Part shown: piece after piece, positions 13,201 to 28,013 of the stretch | How the letters are laid out: each line of letters starts with the position of its first letter | Numbering within the stretch: position 1 is the first letter of the stretch | NCBI GenBank assembly: GCA_022113835.1 | Contig: JAILWY010000004.1 | Span: 4,839,501-4,903,500, forward strand | DNA from: Atopsyche davidsoni | Lineage: Eukaryota > Arthropoda > Insecta > Trichoptera > Hydrobiosidae | Length of the DNA stretch: 64,000 bases | Reading direction: 5' to 3' | The notes under the pieces: generated by a model | The model's database searches: none | The model's input: the letters and a program-made list of their open reading frames with translations, nothing else | What the model was told of the DNA's origin: nothing | Position numbers and translations under genes: made by a program

Positions 13201-16200
13201 ATATATCCAAATATAAAAATACAATTACATATCCAGTTGAGAGTTACCTTTGAGAGTTACTTTTCTTGGTTTTTGCAATGAAGGAAAAATAGTAACTTCC
13301 TCCTCGATTCCTGTAATGTACACCAGAGACGGGAAAGGACTATAATGTGGATCTCTTTCCTAAAAACAAAATAATAAAAAACACTTGTTTCACACTATGT
13401 GTGATCACGTCCCAAGTTTGAATAAATATCGTAAGTGTAAAATGAAGTACAAAGTGCTTACGTACCTTTTGAATGGAGTCTGTTGGCAGCATTATCTTTA
13501 CAAAGTGTTCGTGAGGGATCATGATTTGGCTAAATTTCTCTCCAGCAAGGAGGAGCGGCAGGCTTTTCACCAGAGTCGAAACGCGAGTAGTCTGAAATAT
13601 CAACAGAATATATCATAAAACTTATACTCATGTGCACATGGATTTATAGACTAACAAAATTTTTCTAAAGCCATTCGGTTTTTGTATGTTCTTTAATTAA
13701 AGTATTTACAACTAATAAAAAAAAATTATACCTGCACTTTATCAGGTACAGGCTTGTTGCAGAGTTCAATAAGTTTATCCGCTAGTTTATTGAAATCTAG
13801 GGTGAATTTGAGAAGGCCGGGTTCCTTCAGCCTCGGATCGCTGAAGATTTCTTGGCATCTTTTGATCCTCTGCGGGTAACTTGACTTGATCACGCATATC
13901 ATCATCCATAGCGAGTGCTGTGGGTATGCAATAATAAGCTTCACAATTATGGATTTCAACTGTGCGTAAACCTGAAATCAGAAAAATAACATACAGTAAA
14001 ACTATTTATATATATACATATTGTGGTGATTCCACCCCCTGCCTAAGCTAAAAATTCTAATTATAATAACCTTAATTAAATTAGACGCGAACGTTATAAA
14101 ATTCCTAGTAATAATTTTCCTGAAAAATTTTTAAAACAAAAATTAACTTAAAACTAGTGGTTCAGAATTGTTTGATTGAGGTAAATCTTTTTTCGCGATA
14201 TTGGCCACCTTTGAGAACTCCAGCTCTCATTTCCATCCCCAAGTACAGGTATCTTAAGTGCTTCGTATTGTGTACAACACGTACAAGCATCCAAGACAGT
14301 GACTGCCAACCCAACGCTCCCTAATTTCTTCGACAATCTAATTCCGCGTACTCTTTATGACAAAAGGCGAGTCCTATGAGTCCAACATTAACAGGATAAC
14401 GAAAACGAATCTACTCTGAATTCAACCAATCAAATCTGAACGAGAGCCAAAGAAACGAAATCCGTCAATACAAAAACATTTTCTGCTGCAATTTTGTTAG
14501 GACTTGCAATCCGTCTCGAACTGAAGAGAACTCCTTGTGTTTAATTTTAAAGTTGCGGGCCGCCAAAGGCAGGACACCGGATGATCTGGAACGTTGGACG
14601 ACGGTGTCGCCGAGTAATTTATATGTTCTGGAACAAGGGAAATTTGCCCTTTCTGCGTAGTTAGAGATATGACGAGATTGTTTCTGTATTGTAGACTCAC
14701 TTCCTCAACTCTCAATGCAACTAATTTACTCTCTACGGTTAGTACAAAATTTTGGTACGGTCGACTCGGACGCTCACGTTTTCTCCGAAGATCAATTATT
14801 GTTCCACAACGGCCGTTAGAACCTTATACACCCTAATCCGAACTGGAGGCTTTCACTCCGATTGTCGCCTGATATCAGGTTCACTCAGTGATTGTGAGTT
14901 TCAGATCAACGTTACAAGATGACGGTCGTTCCAGTAGAACGCGATCAAGCGGCTTAATTCGAATTCGGCGGAACCCGCGAATGTCCAAATTGTGATAATG
15001 TTATGTGTCAGGAGATTATTTGAGCGGCTACGCTCTAATACATACAGGGTACTAAATTTAATACTAAACACAACATAATAATAGAGGTAATGAAATTCTT
15101 ATAGCTAGTTCAAATTACTAAACACGGTAGAAAATTCCCCTTCGGCAATCCTAGAATCGAAGACTTATTAACTAGTTTCTTAAAATTATTAAATATAAAA
15201 ATACCATTGATAATACACGCTCCCTAACTTGGCCAATTTAAAATAATCCGAACGCTCTCTTTTGTTCAACGCGCGAACAGACGCTAGCGTTAATGTCGCT
15301 AAGTACCGCCTCAATACTCAAAATAAAATACGCTTAAATATCTAACATATAAAATATTCCTTAATACCAATAGACGCCCGATAATAATCCGAAACCCAAG
15401 TCCGCCGCAACCGTATAGCGTGAGTATAAAATCCTTTAAACGCTTCCGTACGCAGGTCCCCTCCCCCCGGCTAGAAGAAACGTAAGCCACTCGGTTACAC
15501 GATCGCGTATTTCTCCAGGTAAAATACAGAGCATATAAAATAATATAAGGGTAATTGAATGATCTCAGGTGGTCCGTGAATAGCGATCGAAAGCCCTAAT
15601 GAGATTTGCTGTAAGAAAAGTACACCCAAACATTTAAAATTAACATAAACCCAAATTAAATATACCATAAAAATACACCATACGATCTAATTTAGACGCC
15701 TATCATATGACCGTAGAGTTAAATAATAATAACGTAAATTATAAATCTACCCTGGATTAAGACGCCGCGGACGAACTCAATACAATTAAAATTAACCTAT
15801 AACCTTACTTAACAATACTACATTAATTGAATATCGAAGCTGGAAGAAATAACACATAAAATCACGCACGTCGGCCCCTTCGCGTTCATAAAAATCAGCG
15901 TATAAAATAAATTGAAACTCATCCGTCTGCTTCGATGTTCCAGCTCCCCGATCGGCAGCATCCCTTGACCACTGAATCTACATTTAATTAAAGATTCGAA
16001 ATAATATCTAATTATTTGGTATTTAAAAGAGACGCGTTCATCCGGGACGTGACTGCTCGCCTTTGTCCTCTGCACCAGAAGGACCCGTCTGCTCCGGCGA
16101 TGACGATTGAATGCCTCATTTTTGCGTGTCCTTGCGCCCTCGAGCCGCTCTCACTACCTGCGGCCCCTACATTCCAGAAATAATGTCAACCATGTGTTGC

Positions 16201-19200
16201 ACACTTGAGATGCCCTCCGTCCTACGAAAGCGACCCAAGCCGTATCTTCAGCCCGCGAAGTTTGAAATAGCGTCCCGCAAGATAAATTTGAATAATTACA
16301 TAGTTCATTATTTGCGACGCTTCGAATTCACGAATCGTCACAATATGTAGACACTCAGGAAGAACTTACCTCTTTGACAGGGTGACAGATTCTGGAGACG
16401 ATCTGTGAGAAGGCCGTCAGGAACAGGTAGAGAGGCAATCTCTCACTGAAGGTTTCGATTATGGTGCACATCTGCTGTAGACAACCCATGGCGGGGGCTT
16501 TGGACTCTGGAAACTGAGCATCAAAATCTAACCTGCAATATAAAAATTTGATTTCGAATTTACAAATGTAATTAATTAGTACAATAGTCGATAAAATATC
16601 CACAATATCTAGTGTGCCGGATGAGTCTATTCTGAGAGCTGTCAATACTCCAATTATTTAGTCTCTATGTCATGGCACTGTAACGAAGGTCAGATAAAGT
16701 CAGAAAATTTACCAGATAGACAGCATCCGAGGCATGCTCTGGTAGATGTGCTTGTGTCCGTGTTGCAGCGCTCGGCCGTAGCAGTCGAGAGCTCGCACCT
16801 GTGCCATGCCGCCCGGGGCCCCAAACTTCTCTTTGGCCGCCATCGCCAAGTACACGCGCTCATAGTAACTAGCCAAGCAAACCTAAACAGATCAATCATA
16901 ATTTCATATTAACTATCTGAATATTGTGAATATTAAAAATACTAAAATAATAATTACCAAACTCTTCTCCCAACCTCTGTACACCTCCACGGCTTCTTTG
17001 TAATGTCCTATATTTACGTCCATGTCTACATTAGTTGTTTCATCGTTATAAATAGCCTTTAAAAGTTTCCCCTTAGCACACAGTTTTCTGAAAAAAGCAA
17101 GATATTTTATGAATATTGCAAATATATTTTATCAAGAATGAAGAATACCCTTATTTGATATAGATGAAAATGTATACAATAAAACAAGAATATATTATAT
17201 AGCTTAACGGCTTTTATTTGACAAATCAAGCTTTTATCCTAAAAGCTCCCGTTCCTCTTTATGGACAGCAACTATTTATTCCACAAAATGAGCTTTTATC
17301 TTAAAAGCTCTTGTTTTTCTATATTGACTGCAGCTATTCAATCAACAAATAAACCTGTATTTGCTGCAACTATTTCTCCTCGTCGGATAACAAATCAAAT
17401 CTATTAATGATTATTTTTAAATATATCAGCATTCAACAATCTGGATTTGATAAATATAAGTTACAAAATTTAAAGTTACAAATTTAAATAAACTAAATGG
17501 TTAATTTGTCTTGTAAAAGTCTACATACTTATCAGCATCAGACAGTTCAGTGACTTTGGGAAAGTGCTTAAGAAGACCCCGCTGCAGGGTCTGGAATGCG
17601 GAGTCCTGGTCTCCCTTCATCCAGTACACCTTGGCCTTCTCCAAAAACGCTTCTTTCGGGCAGTGCTTTTCTCCATTGAGGATATAAATCAAAGCCTGCA
17701 GAAAACAGTTTGTTAACTTGGTAAAGAAATATTTAAATGCGATAATATTAAATGTATAATATGAATTGGTATAATATTAAATGAATAATCTATTATACAA
17801 CCTATCACTATTTAAACTTCCCATGCAGTTCAAAATTATAACAATTTCAATAAATCAATAAAAGATGAACCTGATGATAAATAGACGCTTTGCGAGCAAA
17901 CTTGGCACTCTGAAGCCAAATTTTTCCAATATGGGCATCGAGTAAGGAAACTGTACTGGGATGACTGTTGTGAACAAGTTCCTGTAAGGTAAAATGTAAC
18001 TTGAAATAATAAGTCAGCCATCGTAAAACTAAAGATTAATGTAGTTAGTGATAAAAACAAAATATTTTTATCCCAGCAAAAGCAAAAAAAAGTATTGTTA
18101 ATATTAAATGAATAAAAAAATTAGTTCACCTTAAACTGCTGTAATAATATTCTCCGCACTCGCAACACCGGTTCTACTGTTCTTGCTGATGACTGCAGTA
18201 AGCGCAGTCTCAAGTCCCAATGCTCCATCAAGCTGTCCAATGTCTCCGAGCACTCTTCACTACTGTCTGTCAGCCCTTGAATTCTGAAATTGGCCATCAG
18301 ATGAAATTAAGTAAATATGCCGGTACTTTCAACACCATCATAAATAGTAATACATACTTCTTGACAGCATTCTCAACATGCTGTAGCTCAGTCAGCATAT
18401 GGAGGCCGATGACATGCTCGTAAGAATGCTGATAAGCCCGACGACCTTCGGCTGTACCCCCAGCGCCACCCACTAGATGACGCAGTAGGGAGCTACGAGC
18501 ATCTTCCATTACCTCCTCAAGAGGGGGGCCTCCGCCTCCGCGCAACTGCACCAGGCAACGCCCCATGCTCACCCCCCAACTGTCATCATCACTCAACTGG
18601 TATGAAGATATAGAATATTTGTAATTCATTAAATACAAATAAATTAAACATAAGCATAGCTAATATATTGCAGTGGCATGCAACAAGCTGTGGAATTTAG
18701 GAACTGGTGCATGGAGAGAGGTGGATATGGAAAGCTGCTGAAAATATATAACAAATTATAAACAATTTTTATAATAGCCTGACATTGCTTGCTCATAATT
18801 ACATTTTCCAATTGCAGTAGTTTCTCAAGTTGTGGAAACAGAGCGAGTCTCCAGAAGGGCTCGGCGGCCAGGCCGCACACCTCATCTGACCCCTGCAGCA
18901 GGTTCAAGGCCATATACGGCTGGTCCAACTCTAAGTACACCTTTATCATACCCTGTTGAAAGAAAATGCTATTGTAAGCTAGATCAGGGTATTTAGACAC
19001 CAAATGGTACAGTCATGATAGAAACAGATCAAAATCAGATCCACCAAGAGAACAAGACACGAGTGGAATATGAAATCTCTTTGTTTGTTAAAACACATGT
19101 GAGTCAGAAACTAATTTTGTATTAAAAATAAATTTGCAGGTTATATATAGCAATAATTATTAACAGATTTTGATTCATTTTCCAATGTTTTGGCTCCGAT

Positions 19201-22200
19201 ACTGAAATAACATGAATTCAATTCAACTAGATATGATTTTGCAGTAAGATGAAGCATCATTTGTATCTGAAATTTTTAAGATGTATAAAAAATTGTATTT
19301 TTCATGATAGAGCTAAACTTGTAACCCAGAAAACAGATATTGTATAGAAAACAAAAAAAAACTCAAAAACCTGTTTTTACATAGTAATTTACAAAACCTA
19401 CTACATTTGTTTGAGCCAAGTTATGTATAAACCTTGAGGCGTTCGCCATCGATATTTCCATCCTGCGCACACTTCTCATAGCAGATGGCTGCGTCCTGCA
19501 GCTGGCCCGTCACTTCGTGAGCGAGAAGCAACTCCGATATGTCAGGCTCAGCTTGCTTCACTTTCATGATTCCTGCAAACAAAATAATCAAAGATAATTT
19601 CGGCAATACTTCCAATATATCAACAACTACTGCAAACTGATTGGCACATGAGACTCGTTAATAATACTAGACAGAGCAACCTTGAAAAGCTGATGTCAAC
19701 TAAAAAAAAGATGTGGACAGCAACTTAAGTTGAGAGCTAGATACAAAAGGAGTAAACGATTCACGCATACCTGTGAAACTCGAGGAGTCTTTGTATAATC
19801 TTAGAAGAATGAACACAAAATTAAACATAGTGAAGCTTTAAAACACATATTCGTCAGCTGTGTCAGTCAAAAATGAAAATAAAATATATCCAAACCTGCC
19901 ACAGCGTCTGGTTCATCGAGGTCAGCGTAGATTCTGGCCAAGAAGCCGAGCTGCTCTTGCAAGTGGTGAGGCTGCTGCAGCATGAACCCTTCCAGGTACT
20001 GTAGTGCACGCTCATACTCACCGCACAGAAAGTTTCCCCGTGAGATGGTAAGCTTGCAAAACCCGTTTAAGAATGAACTTAATTTTCTAAAATGAAAAAC
20101 GTACATAATTTTAAAATAATCAAAATAATTTTAGGTACGACAGAATCTGTCTAATTTTAATTAATTCCTATTTTTTTTTAATTTAGTTTCATAATTTTTT
20201 AATGTACTTACAGATAGTTACTGCATTGAGAATCCTTCAGGGAGTGAGACCATTCCAGTAGCCAACGATTGAGGAAATCCAACAAGATATAAATCATCTT
20301 GGAACATTTTACCTGAACAAAGAATTGCAACAATAATTCAGTCCTGTTTATAAATTAATAGATCTTATGAATCGAGATTAACAATTTAGTGGAATCATAA
20401 AGGAGTCCACGAAGGTACCTTCATGTCTTCTTCCGGTAGTTCTTCGGCTGATGCTTCACGGATTCCTTGAGCTTCTTTGGCTTCAAAAGCTTTGAATTCA
20501 GCGGCAAGCTGTGCTGTTGTTTCAGGATCTGCCTGCAGTTCATTTTCCTGGTCTGCTTCAACTTCTTTGAGTAGATTAGATACATTCCAAACTGTTTTCA
20601 AATAAAAAAATCACTTTATATCGACAAAAGTTACGCTTTAGGTCCAATATTTCTAAATATTTTAGCTTTAGATATAGGTGATTTTGAACTTGCTCACTCT
20701 TTGATATAGCTTCGCTGATACGAGTAAGTCTCGAAGATGGAGTGTCACCACTGCAGGAAGGAATGCTGTCCATAGGTTCGGGTGGAGGATGGGTGATCTT
20801 GATGTTCTGGACTGAAGACTTTCCATTTATCTTCTGAATCGATTCATCATCAATACCTGAAATATGATAATAAACCATGAGAACTATTGTTGTTATTACA
20901 AGGCAATTATTCTTTGTTTATTTAATTTATACGGAAGACTTTTTTCAATTAAAATCATTATATTTTAATGAGAAAGAACTTATATAAACATGTTTCAAAT
21001 ATAAACAGTAAATAATGAATTAATTAGGTCTTTTATCATTTGTGCAAGTTAAAAATAAAATATAAGCAGATAAAAATAATTATATCTAACCAACAACAGC
21101 CATGATCTCCTTTGTAATGACTTCTACGTCAGCATCAGGAGATGTGACAGCATGCAGGACTATGTACGGGAGGAAGAGCACCAGGGTTCGAACGTCTCCC
21201 TTCAGGCAGGGCAGTGCGGTCTTCAAGACATCCAGAATGGGGCCCGATGTTAGAGAAATGAGCTTGCTTGACCAACTTCAATCAAAGACATACATAAACT
21301 TCTAATAGTCTCAATGATATTTTATCATGTTTCTTTATTACATTCATTCTCTGAGGAGAGGTACTCGCGAAATTTTAAGATATCAAAGGTATTGCAAGTG
21401 TTTCGTATTTCAGCATTTTCTTTGCAAGGAATTCATCACATAGTTTATTTTTCTCTCTTTAAACCTAGAGATAACTCTTTCCTGATTCTAGCCCAGGACT
21501 CTACAGTTGGCTAAGAAGAATGCTTATCACTGGACCACGATAAGATCTAACGGAAGCTAATTTCGAAATACCTTTTTCAATCTTTCACCGATGTCAATCT
21601 GAGATCAATCTAATTTCTTGTAATACTTCATCTCAAAAAAAATGTAAAACATTTTTTATACCTGTAAGCCCATTCTCCAAACGTCAAAACCTGGTTTGAA
21701 CCATAAATTGGATACGACACTTCTTGAGGGACTGCAGAAACCAGAGTGTATCTGAAATCAAAGAAAGTACGAGGCTTATTTATTTACCAATTATATTTCT
21801 CAGAAGTTTATTCATTGGGCATTATTTATGTAATCTAGCGAGTTTCCAGTTTTTTTCTTGTCTGAAAAATATTTCTATCTGCAAAATATACTGTCGTATT
21901 GAAATAAGTCTTCACTTATCAAATAACCTCTTTTCAGATTATACTTAGTTATGGCTTTTCAAAAATAGTAAATATAACATAAAAATTATAAGTATATGTT
22001 TAGAAAAGATATATTAGAATATTTTATATCATGATAATGCAAATGAATGCTTATTGCATAAATATGATGCACGTTGTGTATTTTACCTTGAAGATAATAA
22101 TGGCTGCATTATTTGATGCATATTTTCAGGAAAGCTTTCCCATAAACCACTATTTTCACCATCTGGGGAGATGTTAAAAGTCCTCAAAATTTCTTGAATC

Positions 22201-25200
22201 GCCAGGGCATAACAGTTCATGCTCTAAAAATAAAAATCTCGCCAATAAATAATTAATAAAGCATAATATAAGTAAATAACGAAATAAACATACTTTGGTG
22301 TTTTTTTCAAATTGGAGAGCTCTCGTGAGTTCTTTTAGGGCCTCCTTGGCAAACCCCAGGTCGGATATGCTGAATGTGAACTTGTCATTGTGACTCTGCT
22401 TGATGCTACGCGGAAGAATCGATGGCTGGAGTGCTCCCATTTCACCCAAGCAGCGCCCACTCCAGGAGCTGAGAATGACATCCTTATCTCGGGATCCTAA
22501 AAGAAATTATCGAATAATCTATAAAGCATTTAGAAGAAGCATGAAGCTGCTCTTTCTTATCTATTCATCCTTCAAATGGGTACAAAAAAAATATATTATC
22601 TCTGCTCATATATAATAGATATTCTATATTAAATTGAGTATTGCATAAAGTCCAAATCAATAAATAAATACCTGCTATTAAATAATCTGTCAGTATTACA
22701 ATGTAAGGATTTATGTCCCGGCTTCCAAAAATCGCTTCGTGAACATCCGCCTGGTGATGATGTACCAATTCGGTCAAAAATCTTAATGTATACACTCTAA
22801 TTTCTAGCATATCTTGATTCAAATATTTTAAATACCATTTCACTTGGTCAATGAAACCTTTAGGCTTTGCTCTCCTCACATGTTTCAGTACAACACTTTT
22901 GACTTTTGGATTTATATCAATGTCTTCTAAGAAAAACAGATCAGGAATGAAATCACAGAGCAAGTTTTCATTACTAAGTACTAAAAACTTGAACATTTCG
23001 TTGATCTGCGGCGTGTTGTGAGGCAGAATGGGCATCAATGCCACAAAGATTGCGGGTAAAAGAGGCCCAAGAGCCACGACATCTACGTTGTGTATGAATG
23101 CACTCCATGCTAGAGTATTCAAACCGTGATACTCTTTCATTAATGATAATGACGTGTTAAGTGTTGCCAGCAATTTGTACCGCAAGGGGGTTATATGTTT
23201 TGGGCCCATCAGGTTCAAAATATCAGGCAGACTTCGCAGAGCCATTTTTTTGACTGCCAACGCTACTTTTACGTTTGCAAGTTTACTATTTATGTACACA
23301 AGAACACCCAGGAATCTAGGTTGAAGGAATTCGGCGAGTTGAGGTATGGATAGACTCGTTTCAAAATTAATTAGGGGATATTCTGGATCGTAACTGGCAA
23401 GCATTCTACACGCAGCTAACACTTTATCAGCATGAATGCAGTACTGAAGTAGAATTTCCGTTAAAATAATTCGGAAATGTTTCTTGATAAGATTAATCAA
23501 GGATGTCTTTGTTACTGTTTCTATGTAAGCAAAGCATTTGTCGGATATTTCGGGTGTTTCGTATAAAAGGATATGCGTGTATATATATGGAAATCTTTTC
23601 TCGATGAGCTCTTCTGGTTCACACGGGAATTCTGCAGCTATCTCCACCATGATAGCGTGTAAGTTGCTATTAGTCACAATGGTGGGTATAAGGTACGGTA
23701 GAATATAATGTTTCTCATAACATAAGAAGTCTCTGCAGCTTTCAAACTCAAAGGCACTGATGACCTGTTAAAAAAATACAATTGTGATATTCAATTCAAG
23801 TATGTTGAATGTTTCATGGTTAGTTCTCTTGACAAGACTGTGTATTGAAAGATATTAAATATTTTTTCTCCAAAATTCAGTTTTCATGTACTTATGTAAA
23901 GCTATGGTTTTATATAATTTTAACACATTACATTTTTAGAACTATCAATACACAGTCCTTTTAAGTGTTATACTATAGATATTTGTACCTGAGCTGTGGA
24001 GGTTACAAAGTCAAACTCAATTAAATAATTGAAAGCCACAAGCTCCATCATGATTCGGCAGAAGATGTTCTTGTACTCGTGATATATCACAGTGGGAGTG
24101 CTGCCGTGGGCCACGCAGATGCTGCTCACAATGTCAGAAGCCATGGGTCCGAAGGGACAGTTTGGATACATCATGAAGTAGATCAGCATCTTGATACTCG
24201 GCAATAAAACAATCTCTGAATTTGTGACACCGAATATCTCAATGGAATCCAAGCACATTTGCTGTTTATTAAAATCATCCGTTTCTAAGCTTTGCTTTGT
24301 AGTGGTGAATAAAAATTGAATAATAGCATTCATAATATCAGCTTTTTCTGATTCTTTTAAGTCACTGTTGGCCTGAAATCAAACAAGTATATTTTTGCGT
24401 TACTTAAAATGTTATTATAAATCAAAATTTCTTATAGCTAGTTGCAACGATATCAACTGCATGCCCCATACGCAGCGGTATTTCAAACGACTTATAAATT
24501 CAAAATTAAACTAATATGCATCAATTGAAGAATTTTAACACTTTGAATTTTTATTTATAACAAAAAGAATTGTATATTAATACAAAAACTATTTTGTACA
24601 AACTACTGATGACACCTGCGAAGGTAACAGACCGGTCATCTTAAACAGTCGGTGTTTCGTCTAAAATTATTAGAAACTTATTACTGGATCACTATGTGAT
24701 CACCTCTTTGCCTGAAATGTTTCACCTGCCAGTTAAAATTGTTTTTTTAGTATAGTCTATATATTATAGAAAGTATTATTAAATCAAGTGAGTTCAGTAT
24801 AAAAAATGCTAGTTGTGTTTAAAACTTATACAAAGCGATAGCAAAGAGATGAATATTTCACGGCTTACAGTTAATTATAGAATAAAAATATATAAGTTAA
24901 TGTCCTAAAACAATACACACCTGCATACTTATAATAAATTCTCTTAATATTTTATTGAAGTATTCTAAGGAGTCTCCATCGAATAAATAGTTGATAGTCG
25001 GCAATACAATAATATTATGTTGAGAAAATGTCACAATTAATTTAGAGACGTAGAGATACTCTATATTTTCATAGCGACTGATATCCAAGAACTTTTCCAA
25101 AACTGGCCTCAGTCTCTCAGATGAAGTAGTCTTTGTAAGTCGACTTCTGTTAGGGATAACCACAGTCTCCGGATCGACCAGCTCTTCTTCTATTTCCCAC

Positions 25201-27731
25201 TTTTCCTTTTCTGACAATCGTACTTTAGTACAGTGGAAGCAAAAAAATTTAAGAAATATCACATCTTCGAGATAAAACCTCTGAATAAATGGGATGTTTT
25301 TGGTGCGGGTTGTCGTTTCAAGTAAAACATAATGTCCATCAAGAATGCACAATATTGTCGGCAGCACTTTCACCAGTATTTTAAGGACTTCAGATTGACC
25401 AGAGCAGAGAGCCGGGTGAAGAAAGTTGGATATGAGCTCATTGGAAGATATAGTTTTGTTTATTAGTAACAAAGGAGAAAGCAACAATATCTGAAATTAA
25501 AAATATTATTATGGATTCATACAATGATACCAACTTTTTAATTTATCGTCAGTTATCTTCAAGGTATAAATTTCTGATCAATCAAAAGGTACGATCAAAG
25601 TGGTGTTTATAGTAACATATTTTACTCACCTTAACTTGAATCGTCACATCTTCCAAATTAAAATTCTTCATCACATCTGCTATGGCACTGTCCCATTTAT
25701 TTTTAATATCAATATTATCCACAAATATATTTTGTAAAATCAAAATCTCCATGCACTTATGCTTATTTAAATGTGATGAAGTATCAACCGTTGTAGATGA
25801 GGAGCCTGGACTGGTTTCTAAGAGTACTCCCAAGATATTGATAACTTCTTGTATTACTGTAGCATCCATCTCTCTGGTTATACTAAAAATTCTTATCAAA
25901 ATATTTCCGATGACATCTGTTTGCTCTTTAATTATTTTCGGATTTTGGAATATTACTTTCGCAAAGGATTTCATAAAAACATTCAAGGAATCAGCCATAA
26001 AAAAATTTCGACTCATTATATCTAAGACATACGAATCAGTCACAGAGTCTTTAGAAGTCAATTCGAGCAAATGTCCATTTCCCTGCTCCGCATTTCCATA
26101 TTTCACTTTGAAATTTTGAAGCACAACCAAAACATTAAGGCACTTTTTTAAATTTTCAGTAATGATTATGGTATCAAGATTTCGTTCAGAAGCAGTCTCC
26201 ATTGAAATACACGCATTTTTTATAAGTTTACTACACGTCAAACTCATTTCAGAAATACAGACAGTTTTATCTGCACCACTATGTCGGCTGAGATATTCTT
26301 TGACTTCTAATTTTAAGTTTACACAAAAATACGAAGGTAATAAACTAATATATTGCTCAGAAGTCAACAATTCAATGGAATTACTTCCTACATGATGGAT
26401 AAACTCGTCAAAAAGAACAGCACATATTGGTTTCAGTTCTCTGATAACATTGTCCGTAGTTTTATTTTCTTGACAATTAGGATCATCCGGGGTGTTGAGT
26501 ACAAACTTGCAAATATTAATAATAACAACTTTGTGGTGTTTGATAGCTTTGGGAACCCAGTGACAAAGTTTCGATAGTAAATTATGCATTTGCAAAATTA
26601 AATTCTTTGAATGGACAGTTTGTCCCAAATTCATTTTATTTAAAGAATGGATATTGTGTAGCAAAAAATTTAATAACTCGAAGAAATAAAAAAATTGACG
26701 AACGTAGCCTGTGAAGCCTAATCGGGACAAAATATCTGTAAAAAATTTTATAGCTGCTATTTTTAGATCAATGTCAAAATCTTTGAAAATATGCAGGACA
26801 TCTTGAACCGAGTTTTTTACAAGCGTAAGATGGATTTCAGGTGAAAATACCAAGAGATGGTTGATTATTTCCATGGTATACTTTATCAGGTCTCTACAGC
26901 TTTCCCTGTTGGGCACTTTTATGAGAACTTTGCAAAGATCTAACTCTTTGATTGGAATGTCTATTTTGTCTGGAACAAAACGTTCCATCACCAGAGAACA
27001 GTAATCCTCATCTTTTTGATATTTATCAAAATGAGCAACCAGTTCTTTAAGGCTATAAGCATATTCATTAATAATCTCAACGTAAAATTCAGCTGCAAAA
27101 GCGTTTAAAATATCAAGTATTTTAATTTGTGCTGATACACTGTCTTTATGTATTCTGAAAAAGTTACAAAATTATTATATTATTGGGTAAGAATACATAA
27201 ATATGTCATGGTTTGTGTACACTTAATATAAATGGACAAAAAGGTACGCACCCAGAGAGATTTTTGACAGTTAGAATACAGTAAAACCGACCGAGCATCC
27301 ATTTATTAAATGCTGTAAACTGTAAAACAAGTTTTTTTTCTGAATACGGTTTTGGTACAACTACTTCCGCAAAATCTCTAAAAGACAAAGTGAAAGATCT
27401 TAAGTCACATAATACATGATCAAGTAAATGTCAAAATTTGAAATAAGTAAGGTCATGGTTGATAATATTTTACTCTTCAATAGCTTAAATAATCTATAAC
27501 ACTTCTTGAAACAAATCTAAATTAAAGTTACAAACAGGAGAGTCAAAGAATTTGAATATCTTATTAAATAAAAACATACTCGCTTGAATTCAAAATAGAC
27601 GACAGTAAACTTTGTAAGCCATCGAGTGCTTGGTCAAGATTTTGGAAAAGTAAATTAGTAGAACTATTAAACATCAGCCATACTGCCAGGTATGAATCCT
27701 CGCCTTCACTTTCGTCATTGTCAATATCCAT
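10278..27731 (-). CDS. ATR: Serine/threonine-protein kinase ATR (mei-41 orthologue), complete, 32 exons
   Basis: ATR is the nuclear PI3K-like kinase that, with ATRIP, senses RPA-coated single-stranded DNA and activates Chk1. Exons in transcript order: 27580-27731, 27252-27377, 25630-27154, 24921-25490, 23989-24372, 22672-23764, 22294-22496, 22087-22223, 21662-21751, 21091-21275, 20698-20856, 20419-20591, 20212-20312, 19896-20086, 19433-19572, 18803-18952, 18358-18596, 18130-18283, 17871-17981, 17529-17695, 16958-17087, 16713-16882, 16370-16532, 13732-13971, 13466-13591, 13248-13359, 12601-12846, 12166-12322, 11775-11839, 11086-11269, 10704-10896, 10278-10406. Phases agree at every junction and give 2,654 aa, close to human ATR. 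The N-terminal half is helical-repeat-like. Exons 14-23 match the FAT region (DAVAGI, YQSMPRMLS). The kinase is near 2320-2560 with KPKDDLRKD, catalytic GLGDRHGEN and HVDFNCLF. The FATC ends EGQVNNLILEAT...CQMYIGWGPFL. No frame-breaking change was seen. Confidence 0.95.
14022..16342. mobile_element. 2.3-kb non-coding insertion with TG...CA ends in ATR intron 23 (solo LTR-like)
   Basis: Intron 23 of ATR is 2.4 kb although most neighbouring introns are a few hundred bases. Nearly all of the excess lies between TGTGGTGATTC (starts 14022) and GAATCGTCACA (ends 16342), an imperfect 11-bp terminal inverted repeat (9/11) with canonical TG/CA ends. ATAT flanks it on both sides (14018-14021 and 16343-16346), a plausible 4-bp target duplication, though the left flank is TA-rich. 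Its base composition is more even than the intron around it and it has no long reading frame. This fits a long solo LTR of a Ty3/gypsy-like element or another non-autonomous element. The family is unknown. Confidence 0.6.
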
Positions 27732-28008
27732 TATTAATGAAACATTGAATAAAATAATAATTCTGTTACTATCATTTTTGACAGATGGGTGAATACGGTA
27801 AATAGCCCGATCCCGCCATACCTCTTTGGTGTTGCCAGGACATAGTTTTTTAATATGTATTTAACAAAGCCGGCTACACACGTACTCCACTGTACTCCTT
27901 GAGTCTTTCTACACTGCAGTTTTATATTTGATGGAAAGATCTGCGTATTGCTGCTGCCCATTAGCATCATTAGAAGTTTTTTTTTTATTAAGTAACGAAA
28001 AGCACATT
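27732..28008 (-). promoter_or_regulatory. ATR 5'-flanking region, now limited by a retrotransposon
   Basis: Only 277 bp of host sequence separate the ATR start codon (27731) from the target duplication of the LTR element. On the ATR strand it contains a 78-codon open frame (27734-27970) whose TAA ends two bases before the ATR ATG. This would be an upstream ORF if transcription starts far enough upstream. I recognise no core promoter motif with confidence. Confidence 0.45.
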
Positions 28009-28013
28009 ATTTT

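Noticed and set aside
16690..16899. 69-codon frame on the minus strand over an ATR exon
   Set aside because: Out of frame with ATR; the correct frame of exon 16713-16882 gives YERVYLAMAAKEKFG and YQSMPRMLS, matching ATR.
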